DNA of 47,833 bases, from positions 1 to 47,833 of the IMG/VR virus record IMGVR_UViG_3300010885_022472. One strand, 5' to 3'. A model generated the notes under the pieces. It searched no databases, was not told where the DNA came from, and saw only the letters and a list, made by a program, of their open reading frames with translations. The position numbers and the translations under genes are program-made. Below are positions 8,072 through 16,258 of this stretch, piece after piece; positions within the stretch are counted from its first letter, which is position 1; every line of letters begins with the position of its first letter. Source of the DNA: a virus.

Positions 8072-9829
8072 TTACCTTCTAGTAATACGTGGGTATGTCG
8101 AACTTGTTCTTGTTCTAAAACCATAATTTGATTTTGGGTAAACATACCCCGTTCGAACCAACTGATAAAGTGCATTTCCTCTTGGTGTTCCCAATCCTGT
8201 ACATGCATCCCATCCAGTATTTGCACCATATCCAACACCATAAAGAACAACATTATTTCCTGATGTTATATCTCTAAAAACATGAGTATTGATATAAAGC
8301 ATGGGGTTCATAAAACCCATTCGTTTTCCAGATAACTGATTTAACCGTGCGACCAAACCAGCCCATAATGGCGAAACCGCACTGGTACCACCTGCTTGTA
8401 TTCCAGAATTATCTCTCCCATAATAAAATGTATATCCTGTTGAGCCATCAGCATTACCAGCAACATCAGGGACACCTCGCACATTAATATTATTAGCACT
8501 AGAAGTCGTGGAACTTATTCCTGCTGAGTTTAGTGTTTGAAGAGCACCTGTTACATTTATCCTCCAATTTCGTATTCTACGTCCTTGCTGATAGGTAGGA
8601 GTTCCCCATAGTTTACTTTTACCACCACCAGATCCAGATCCATCATGATTCCAAACAACTTCAGTTTTAGTTACATTGTTTGCATGTAACAACAAACTTG
8701 TTCCACCACAACCCAAAACATATGGACTCGAAGCAATCATAGAAACTGTGTTGGCATATGCTACACCATAATCATATGGAATTGATCCATAGTCTCCAGA
8801 TGAGTTAGTAATAGTTATTCCTAATACTGCTGCCGATGCCAAAACATCATTTATTCCTGCAAGATATGAAGAGTAAAATATCAACCATCCATCTTCAATA
8901 TATCCCCAACTAACAGAAATAACACTAGGTGCATTGACTGTATCGTAAAGTGCGGCATTAAAAACATCAGCCAAAAATGCATTATTGTTTGGACCAAAAT
9001 ATATAACTTGTTTTGCTTTTGGAACTACTACTCCAACTACAAAACTATCTAGCATGACTTCAGCAGATGAACCAATATCATCTGGATTATTGGTAGCACC
9101 TTGCACATATACATCACTGATATCAGGAATTGTAAATCCTTGATTCGTAAAACTGCTAGTCAAATTATCTTGTGTATAACCACCACCAAATTGTAAAATT
9201 GCAACTGTTTGTCCGTAACCATCTGAATTTGGAAAATTATACGCTTGTGCAACTTGTTTTGGAGTCAATGGTACTGAACCTGCAATCGCTGCTGCTGGAC
9301 GCATTTCTGCAGGTATATTTCCATTTTCATCTAATTGATAACCAGTAAGCATAGGTCGTAATGCACCCTCAAAATAATTATCTTGTCCAGAAATCTGTAA
9401 GATAATATCTTTTAATTCGGCGGGTATGCTTAATTGACCAGAATGACTTCTATATGTTTTTTCACTATTAGTTATTTCATTTAGCGTTGTATCAAATGCA
9501 TTATTGAAAGAACCTATTGTTCCTGTCAATGTTATTGTCGCAGCATCAGCATGACTCTTATCTACGGTAAAATTATAATGTTCCGCAAATTCACAAACTA
9601 AAGCAATATCTTCATCTGATGAAGAAAATCGTTTGCTAAATTCATCTCTTGATAATGGACTTGCAGTTCCATTTAAAATTTGATCGGCATAATCAGAAAC
9701 GGATTCGGGTCGTCTAATAAAAAGTTTTATTGTAATTTCTTGATTGACATCAGATGCAATCATTGATTGAACATCATCTGTTATTACACCAGAACTATCT
9801 TCTAACGTAACTATTGTTGAGAAATCCAT
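8072..9829 (-). CDS. S53 (sedolisin/kumamolisin-type) peptidase with propeptide
   Basis: The 585-residue protein is a complete sedolisin, a serine-carboxyl endopeptidase. Residues about 30-150 match the pro-kumamolisin activation domain (LSRDEFSKRFSSSDEDI, then GTIGSFNNAFDTTL, ending IPAELKDIILQISGQDNY). The catalytic domain starts near 188 (LTPKQVAQAYNFP). The catalytic residues are all present: E257 and D261 in AEVMLD, oxyanion-hole D346 in SSGDYGS, and nucleophile S483 in GGTSAVSP. The calcium site is visible as D520-I521 and GWDACTGLG (539-547). No signal peptide is seen. The last 25 residues are basic. It lies 1 nt after the 992-residue fibre gene, so the two are cotranscribed. The enzyme family is certain; a role in the virion (receptor or envelope proteolysis, or fibre maturation) is inference. 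Confidence 0.95.
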   Translation of the reverse strand: MDFSTIVTLEDSSGVITDDVQSMIASDVNQEITIKLFIRRPESVSDYADQILNGTASPLSRDEFSKRFSSSDEDIALVCEFAEHYNFTVDKSHADAATITLTGTIGSFNNAFDTTLNEITNSEKTYRSHSGQLSIPAELKDIILQISGQDNYFEGALRPMLTGYQLDENGNIPAEMRPAAAIAGSVPLTPKQVAQAYNFPNSDGYGQTVAILQFGGGYTQDNLTSSFTNQGFTIPDISDVYVQGATNNPDDIGSSAEVMLDSFVVGVVVPKAKQVIYFGPNNNAFLADVFNAALYDTVNAPSVISVSWGYIEDGWLIFYSSYLAGINDVLASAAVLGITITNSSGDYGSIPYDYGVAYANTVSMIASSPYVLGCGGTSLLLHANNVTKTEVVWNHDGSGSGGGKSKLWGTPTYQQGRRIRNWRINVTGALQTLNSAGISSTTSSANNINVRGVPDVAGNADGSTGYTFYYGRDNSGIQAGGTSAVSPLWAGLVARLNQLSGKRMGFMNPMLYINTHVFRDITSGNNVVLYGVGYGANTGWDACTGLGTPRGNALYQLVRTGYVYPKSNYGFRTRTSSTYPRITRR

Positions 9830-9830
9830 A

Positions 9831-12809
9831 TTAGACTTCCAATGGTAGATATGTTAAAGTAACTGTAACTGTATTTGTTCCATTACTATTATTATAAATT
9901 TTTAAATATCCATTTGAGTTTACAGATACATCATCATTCATACCATATACTGCAGGTGTAAAGTATGTTACATTAGCAGCAAATCCTGTGGTAATTGATT
10001 CAGCAATAACACCACTTCCTGGATTCGGATCAGTTGTAATACTACGTGTCCAATCTGCATTTGCCAATGCAGTGTTGCTATACAAAGTAACCCATGCACC
10101 AGTGGATACTGCTATCTTATACAGAACATATCCTTTTGCCATAGTTACTATTGCATTTGCTGAAGCATTTACAGCAAGACTTGCAGTAGTAGTTGTTATT
10201 GTAGTTCTAGTAAAGCCAACCAAACTGTTTGCTTTATTGAATGCCGCATTTGCTTGAATAAATGATGCGTTTGCTTGATTACGAACGAAGGTATCAGTAG
10301 CATTATTTGCAGCATTAAATGCGGCATTTGCTTGATTACGAGCCCACAGATCAGTAGCATTATTTGCTGCATCAAATGCTGCATTTGCTTGATTGAATGC
10401 TGAGTTACCAGTATTGAATGCCGCATTTGCTTGATTACGAACAAAGGTATCAGTGGCATTATTTGCTGCATTAAATGCGGCATTTGCAGTAATGAATGCA
10501 GCATTCGCATACTGACCAGTTGCATTCTGTGATTGATAAGCAGAGTTTGCAACAATAAATGCTGCATTTGCTTGTCCACGAACCCACGTGTCTAGTGCAT
10601 TATTAGCAGCAGAGAATGCAGCATTGGCGGTATTGTATATATTATTTGCATATGGAAGTATATCAATATTCTTAATTGTTATAGTTGTTGAATGTAGATT
10701 TGCATTCAGTGTATCAATCTGAAATGTTGGATCATCAATAAGAATATTATTATTGGCTGTTATTTGTGGTACGTAACCTTTGAATAGATGCCATTCTTTT
10801 GTTCCTGCATCACGAATCAAACCAGTATGTGCATTCACACCATCGTTATAATGACCAACAAATCCAATATCAATTAAATCTGTGGTATAGTTATTAAGTG
10901 CAAACACGTACAGCGGTGAAGTGCTTGTTGTACTTCCAGCATTGATAGAATATGTGTTACCAATAACTGTTAAGTTACCCGAAACAACTAAATCTTGAGA
11001 TACTGTAAGATTACCAGATACTACACCACCATTATTTGCATCCAACGAGTTATTAGCACGAATGAATGCTGCATTTGCTTGATTGAATGCTGAGTTACCA
11101 GTATTGAATGCCGCATTTGCTTGATTACGAACGAAGGTATCAGTAGCATTATTTGCAGCATTAAATGCAGCATTTGCGGTGTTCCGTGCAGAATTTGCTT
11201 GGATAAACGATGCAGTTATACTATTGTTTTGTGTTGTATCTATACCAGCAATAGAATTACCTAAAACAAAAGCAGCATTAGCCGTATTCAGTGCAACGGT
11301 GATAGAATTGTTTTGCGTTATATCAACGCCGTTGATTAAATTGGCAGAAGCAAAAGCCGCATTAGCAGTTGTTTCGGAATATGCAATTCTATTATTCTGC
11401 AACAAATCAACGCCGTTGATTAAATTGGCAGAAGCAAAAGCCGCATTAGCAGTTGTTTCCGAATATGCAATCCTATTATTTTGCGTTATATTAACACCGT
11501 TGATTGCATTAGCAGATGCAAAAGCAGAATTAGAAATGTTACGTGCAACAATATCAATAGCATTAGTCGTAGCAACACTATACGCAATATTTGCTGTTAG
11601 ATAAGCAGAACCAGCAAGATCAGAGGAAGAGTTAGCAGTAGTAAAGGCAGCATTAACACGATTACGTGCATATTGATCCGTTGCTGCCGCAGAAGCAGAG
11701 TTGGCAGCATCAAAAGCAGCATTAGTACGATTTTGTGTATCAACAAATCTTGAAGAAAGATTACCATCAAGTTTTATAAAACTAACAGAACTATCGTTTA
11801 TAACATACGCATTCGTTGATGAGTAAAAAGATGTAACATGAACTATATCATCTTCAGCAGGAGCATCATCTAAGAATGTAATTGTTTTAGTGACTGTATT
11901 GACTGTGTATGCGCTAGTAGGTTGTAAAACTCCACCAATAGATACCACTAATGAAGCAACACTTCCAGGATTAAATCCTAAAGAAAATGTTGTTGTTTCA
12001 CCATCTCCGGTTGTTTCAAAAAGTGACGGAGTTACAAGGGTAGGTAATGCTTGATAATAACTTATATTAGCATTACTATAAAAAGAAGCAACACGAACTA
12101 ATTCATCATTCTGAGGAATTTCACTAAAGGTAATAGTATTATCGGATGTATCAACTGTATATGTACTGATAGGTTGTATAATACCAGAAATTGATACCAT
12201 CACTGCTTCTCTTGAAATAGGATTAAATCCTAAAGAAAATGTTGGTACTGTACCATTTGATGTTGTTTCAAATACGACTGGTGCCAATGTAGTGACAGTA
12301 TTTGCTTGAGCAAGAGCAGCATTAGCAGTATTCAGAGCAACAGTGATGGAGTTGTTCTGTGTTAAATTAACTGCTACTGCACCATTAGCAGCAGTAAATG
12401 CTGCATTTGCATGATTGCGAACATACGTATCTGTCGCATTATTAGCGGCATTGAATGCGGCATTAGCAGTAGAGAATGCCCTATTAGAAAAATCATAGAT
12501 GTCAATGCCATCGTCACTAAAAAGATTTGCACGAACATTTCCACTAACAGTCAATTGACCTGTGGTTTTATTGAAAGTTAATTTTTCACTAGAACCAACA
12601 GAACCAGCATCATTGAATTGTATCTCTGTATCTAAACCCGATGGGCCAGTAGAGAATGATGTTACTACTCCTGTGGGCGTTGAATAGAAAAGAACTCCAT
12701 CTCTTGAGTTAATGGCAATTTCACCATTAGCCAAAGAAGATGGTGTATTTCCAGCAACAGTAGAGTGCCTAATCTGAAGCAATGTATTTGGAGAAGATAT
12801 AGTTGACAT
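9831..12809 (-). CDS. ANAAF-repeat long tail fibre, paralogue 1
   Basis: The 992-residue protein is a probable tail fibre. Residues 1-60 resemble the N-termini of the two paralogues at 13390-16164 and 16259-19147 (LLQIRHS..., SLANGEIAINS), probably the virion-attachment part. Two copies of a 70-residue beta module follow (178-246 and 262-331; FETT, TFSLGFNP, SIxGxxQP, YTV, ITF). The shaft consists of ANAAFxx heptads mixed with QNNSI and NNATDTFVRNQ segments. Another beta insert lies around 600-720. The last 120 residues (from about 870) form a distinct domain with GYVLYKIAVSTGAWVTLYS and an end in TLTYLPLEV, a known phage-fibre tip type, likely receptor-binding. Unlike its paralogues it does not end in GGTF. 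Confidence 0.8.
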   Translation of the reverse strand: MSTISSPNTLLQIRHSTVAGNTPSSLANGEIAINSRDGVLFYSTPTGVVTSFSTGPSGLDTEIQFNDAGSVGSSEKLTFNKTTGQLTVSGNVRANLFSDDGIDIYDFSNRAFSTANAAFNAANNATDTYVRNHANAAFTAANGAVAVNLTQNNSITVALNTANAALAQANTVTTLAPVVFETTSNGTVPTFSLGFNPISREAVMVSISGIIQPISTYTVDTSDNTITFSEIPQNDELVRVASFYSNANISYYQALPTLVTPSLFETTGDGETTTFSLGFNPGSVASLVVSIGGVLQPTSAYTVNTVTKTITFLDDAPAEDDIVHVTSFYSSTNAYVINDSSVSFIKLDGNLSSRFVDTQNRTNAAFDAANSASAAATDQYARNRVNAAFTTANSSSDLAGSAYLTANIAYSVATTNAIDIVARNISNSAFASANAINGVNITQNNRIAYSETTANAAFASANLINGVDLLQNNRIAYSETTANAAFASANLINGVDITQNNSITVALNTANAAFVLGNSIAGIDTTQNNSITASFIQANSARNTANAAFNAANNATDTFVRNQANAAFNTGNSAFNQANAAFIRANNSLDANNGGVVSGNLTVSQDLVVSGNLTVIGNTYSINAGSTTSTSPLYVFALNNYTTDLIDIGFVGHYNDGVNAHTGLIRDAGTKEWHLFKGYVPQITANNNILIDDPTFQIDTLNANLHSTTITIKNIDILPYANNIYNTANAAFSAANNALDTWVRGQANAAFIVANSAYQSQNATGQYANAAFITANAAFNAANNATDTFVRNQANAAFNTGNSAFNQANAAFDAANNATDLWARNQANAAFNAANNATDTFVRNQANASFIQANAAFNKANSLVGFTRTTITTTTASLAVNASANAIVTMAKGYVLYKIAVSTGAWVTLYSNTALANADWTRSITTDPNPGSGVIAESITTGFAANVTYFTPAVYGMNDDVSVNSNGYLKIYNNSNGTNTVTVTLTYLPLEV
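11322..11489 (-). repeat. 84-bp tandem repeat inside fibre gene
   Basis: Two adjacent 84-bp units (11322-11405 and 11406-11489) are nearly identical over their first 60 bases and diverge in the last 10. Each encodes 28 residues of the shaft around NLINGVD and ENNRIAYSETTANAAF-like text. It points to growth of the shaft by in-frame tandem duplication. Confidence 0.8.
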
Positions 12810-12815
12810 TTACTT

Positions 12816-13367
12816 TTAAAAAGAACTGCCATCAGCAACATTATCCATATTAGTTTTAGAATTTGTTTTTTTAACTTTAGACATAATAGGTTCTTTTTTT
12901 TCTAAACTACCGCTTAGTTCTTCTATCTGTTCATTCTGTTTTTTCAATTGATTTTCATTATCAACAATTGTTTTAGATTGCGTTTCAATTAAAGCAGACT
13001 GTTCAGTAATTTTTTTATTCTGTTCTTCAATTATAGCAGATTTTTGATTAATCTCTTCTCGTAGAATAACATTCTTCCTCATCTCTTCATTCAAAGCAGA
13101 TTGTATTCGAGTTTTTTCATCATGCAAACTCTGACCCACATTTGCACGTGGTTCTAACTCTGCAATTTTTTTAAGAGCGATATCGTATTCTGCTTTCAAA
13201 CCATTATATTCACCATTCAGTAAATTTAATCTCTCATCTGATTTATTATTTTTTTGCGCCTCCTCAGCCATTTTTAACTGAGTTTGAAACATCATATTCT
13301 GCTTGATAACCGAATTAAAGTTATCAAGCAGAATTTCCTGATACGCATTTGAAAACTCCACACTCAT
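12816..13367 (-). CDS. Coiled-coil protein in fibre cassette
   Basis: The 183-residue protein is not recognised. Residues about 25-165 are charged and heptad-like, rich in Glu, Lys, Gln and Asn (LNLLNGEYNGLKAEYDIALK; EEINQKSAIIEEQNKKITEQ), so a long coiled coil is predicted. The C-terminus (KKTNSKTNMDNVADGSSF) is basic, then flexible, and there is no membrane segment. It lies 6 nt before the 992-residue fibre gene and 22 nt after the 924-residue one, with a good ribosome site (AAGGAG) upstream. A fibre-assembly chaperone or a connector are possibilities suggested only by position. Confidence 0.6.
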   Translation of the reverse strand: MSVEFSNAYQEILLDNFNSVIKQNMMFQTQLKMAEEAQKNNKSDERLNLLNGEYNGLKAEYDIALKKIAELEPRANVGQSLHDEKTRIQSALNEEMRKNVILREEINQKSAIIEEQNKKITEQSALIETQSKTIVDNENQLKKQNEQIEELSGSLEKKEPIMSKVKKTNSKTNMDNVADGSSF

Positions 13368-13389
13368 AACAACTCCTTCACATTAATTA

Positions 13390-16164
13390 TTAAAATGTAC
13401 CACCTTGTATATATCCGAACACTGGAGCGCCTGAACTATTGATAATCAGAACATGACCTTCAGTAGAAGAAGATGCTGTAGTGAAAGCACTTGTACCTTG
13501 ACCAATCAGAACACCATTCGTTGTAAATGTTCCAGCACCAGTACCACCACGGGTTACACCCAATTCACCAGATGTAATCTGACTTGCACCGATTGCGATT
13601 GCTACATTAGAAGCAAATGTTAGTTGACCATTAGCGGCAGTTCTGAATGCAGCAATCGTATTTGCATTACCATAACTTCCAGCAGTTACACCAGTTGCAC
13701 CTAACACATAAGGATTGACTGATGTATAGGCAAGAACACGAATACGTTCACCAGCATCAGGAGCATCACTAAAGTTAATCGAAGTGTTTCCAGTTGTTAT
13801 TGTCCACGTACCTTCGTATTGAATTATACCATCAATCGAAACAACTGATGCGGAACCATCTGAAACTGGAGTAAAACCAAGATTGAAAGACTTAGTTGTA
13901 CCATCACCAACGGTATTGAATACGGATGCTGATGCTGTTGCGTATGTATTTGCTTGTGTAAACGCAGCATTGGCATGTCTGAATGATGCATCACCAGTAT
14001 TTTGTGCGGCAGTAGCAGCACTTGCAGCACCATCAGCAGTTCCTTGTGCGGAACTAGCAGCACTTGCAGCCGAACTAGCAGCACTTGCAGCCGAGTTGGC
14101 ATTAGAGTATGCAGCATTAGCATGATTGAATGCCGAGTTTGCTTGATTGAATGCAAAAGCAGCAGCAGCACCAGTGTTAGCAGCAAGGAACGCAGCGTTT
14201 GCGTGAGCAAAAGAAGCAGTAATACTATTGTTTTGTGTTGCATCAGTTGCAGTAGCAGCATTGGCAGCAAGGAATGCAGCATTCGCAGTGTTGAATGATG
14301 CAGCAAGTGTTGGTACAACGTTGATGCCACCAGCAACAACTGAACCTGATGTGATTCTACCTGGTGCAGTAAACGCATTGTTAGCAAATGTAAATTCATT
14401 TACTACAGTACCAGCATCACCAGTTTGAATCTTAACTGTATCATATCTATTAGATATCAGATTGGTTTCATTGTTTAGTGATAATTTGTTTCCACCAAAC
14501 GAACCACCGAAGATACCTTGATTAGATTCAATACCAGAAGCACCAAACTGGAATGTTTGACCAGCAGAAGAAATTGCTACAATGCCTATATCACTTAGAG
14601 TCAGTTTTGTTGTACCACCAGTAGATGTAAAGGCACCGTTTGCAATAACATTACCAGCATACACATTACCTGTAATACCGACTGTGCCAGAAATCGAACC
14701 ACCGTTGTTGGCATCTAACGAGTTGTTGGCACGTATAAATGCGGCAGCAGCAGCATTCGTTGCAGCAGTGATGTTGGTATTCTGTGTTACACTGACTGCT
14801 TCCGCATATGTGATGTAAGTATTAGAATTAGCAAATGCAGCATTAGCAGAATTAAATGCAGCATTGGCTTGGCTTGCAACTTGTCTGAATGATCCAACTG
14901 CGGCATCAGCAATTTTAATATCTTGAACGCCACCAAGTTGTGCAGTATCAAGAGTATTAACTTTAGTGTTACTGATTGTTAAACCACCAATATCGATAGT
15001 TCCCGCACCAACAAACAACGAATGCCAACGCTTATCTGGAGAACCTAAGTTCCAAGTAACATCAGCAGTTGGTTTCAGAGTACCAGTAAAATCAACATTA
15101 CCAGTAACTACACCACCGTTGTTTGCATCCAACGAATTGTTAGCACGAATAGATGCGGCATTAGCAGTATGGTATGCAGCAGTAAGAGTTGCTTCTGATG
15201 CAACAAAGATTGAAGCGTTACCATTATTGGCTGCCCATTTACCAGCAGATTCTATCCACAGGAAAGAAGAGTTCGGTTGTAGACCACGATCAACTTCAAA
15301 TCCGGAGTCTTGTGTTGGAGTTCCATTTTGTGGTATATCAGCGTTCAGAGTGATGATGTTATCACCGATTAACTGATTTACGGTATTTACATATGTCGTT
15401 GTGCCATTAACAAACAAGTTGGCATTGATGATAACATCACCAGTAATCGTTCCACCATTGTTTGCATCTAACGAATTATTGGCACGTGTATATGCAGCAT
15501 TAGCAGTATTCAGCGCAACAAGGATAGAGTTATTTTGTGTTACATTTACACCATCAATATTATTCGCTGAAGCAAAAGCAGCATTCGCATGAACAAATGC
15601 TGCTATGATACTATTATTCTGTGTTACATCTGTAGCAGTAGCAGCATTAGCAGCAGCAAAGGCAGCAGCAATAGAATTGTTTTGTGTTACACTAACTGCT
15701 TCGGCGTATGTAATATAACTGTTAGAATTAGAATAAGAAGCATTAGCAGTATTCAGAGCAACAGTGATGGAGTTGTTCTGTGTTAAATTAACTGCTACCG
15801 CGCCGTTTGCTGTGTCAAAGGCAGCATTGGCATGGTTACGAACATACGTATCTGTCGCATTGTTAGCGGCATTGAACGCGGCATTCGCATGAAAGAATGC
15901 GGCATTAGCAGTATTAAATGATGGTTGAATCTGCGGGAATACGTTATTCGCAGCAGCAAACGAAGCGTTGGCATGATTCCATGCTAGTTGTTGTTGGTCT
16001 AAGTAAAACTTACCACCAATAGCAATTACGCCATCACCACTTGGCGAACCTATAAAGAATGTATTACTGGCATACGAATATGCTGGTTCTGCTGTCGCCA
16101 GTGTAGTCGGTGCGGCGGTTCCAGTAGAATATTTTAGTTGAATTCTTGTGACTGCTGTTGACAT
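13390..16164 (-). CDS. ANAAF-repeat long tail fibre, paralogue 2
   Basis: The 924-residue fibre starts with the attachment-type region (IQLKYSTGTAAPTTL, AEPAYSYASNTFFIG, IAIGG). ANAAF/QNNSI shaft repeats surround a beta domain near 225-320 (NNGGTITGDVIINANLFVNG, IGDNIITLNADI, DSGFEVDRGL) that is shared with the next fibre, and a second NNGG domain near 480-620. Near 745-822 it has one copy of the FNTVGDGTTKSFNLGF beta module. The last 102 residues are the common fibre tip VTAGSYGNANT..., GELGVTRGGTGAGTF, ending IQGGTF. Such tips are widespread in phage fibres. A late-promoter-like site lies 70 nt upstream and a strong AAAGGA ribosome site precedes the ATG. Confidence 0.8.
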   Translation of the reverse strand: MSTAVTRIQLKYSTGTAAPTTLATAEPAYSYASNTFFIGSPSGDGVIAIGGKFYLDQQQLAWNHANASFAAANNVFPQIQPSFNTANAAFFHANAAFNAANNATDTYVRNHANAAFDTANGAVAVNLTQNNSITVALNTANASYSNSNSYITYAEAVSVTQNNSIAAAFAAANAATATDVTQNNSIIAAFVHANAAFASANNIDGVNVTQNNSILVALNTANAAYTRANNSLDANNGGTITGDVIINANLFVNGTTTYVNTVNQLIGDNIITLNADIPQNGTPTQDSGFEVDRGLQPNSSFLWIESAGKWAANNGNASIFVASEATLTAAYHTANAASIRANNSLDANNGGVVTGNVDFTGTLKPTADVTWNLGSPDKRWHSLFVGAGTIDIGGLTISNTKVNTLDTAQLGGVQDIKIADAAVGSFRQVASQANAAFNSANAAFANSNTYITYAEAVSVTQNTNITAATNAAAAAFIRANNSLDANNGGSISGTVGITGNVYAGNVIANGAFTSTGGTTKLTLSDIGIVAISSAGQTFQFGASGIESNQGIFGGSFGGNKLSLNNETNLISNRYDTVKIQTGDAGTVVNEFTFANNAFTAPGRITSGSVVAGGINVVPTLAASFNTANAAFLAANAATATDATQNNSITASFAHANAAFLAANTGAAAAFAFNQANSAFNHANAAYSNANSAASAASSAASAASSAQGTADGAASAATAAQNTGDASFRHANAAFTQANTYATASASVFNTVGDGTTKSFNLGFTPVSDGSASVVSIDGIIQYEGTWTITTGNTSINFSDAPDAGERIRVLAYTSVNPYVLGATGVTAGSYGNANTIAAFRTAANGQLTFASNVAIAIGASQITSGELGVTRGGTGAGTFTTNGVLIGQGTSAFTTASSSTEGHVLIINSSGAPVFGYIQGGTF

Positions 16165-16234
16165 TATAGGTCCTTTATTATTATTATTGTTAATTGTTAT
16201 TTAATAATAACATTTATTTTGTTGTTTCAGAGAC

Positions 16235-16241
16235 TATTTAG
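16235..16241 (-). promoter_or_regulatory. Late-promoter-like CTAAATA
   Basis: The 94-bp gap before the 924-residue fibre gene contains CTAAATAG on the minus strand, 70 nt upstream of the ATG. The same CTAAATAG occurs in the other 94-bp gap (19777-19783). It differs from the T4 octamer TATAAATA, so it is only a candidate. The gap also contains an AT-only inverted repeat. Confidence 0.35.
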
Positions 16242-16258
16242 CGTTACTTACTTTTCTA

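Noticed and set aside
16178-16210. AT-only inverted repeat (TTATTATTA / TAATAATAA) before the 924-residue fibre
   Set aside because: It has no GC, a long loop and lies in a simple TTA run, so it would not form a stable terminator. It is simple-sequence DNA.
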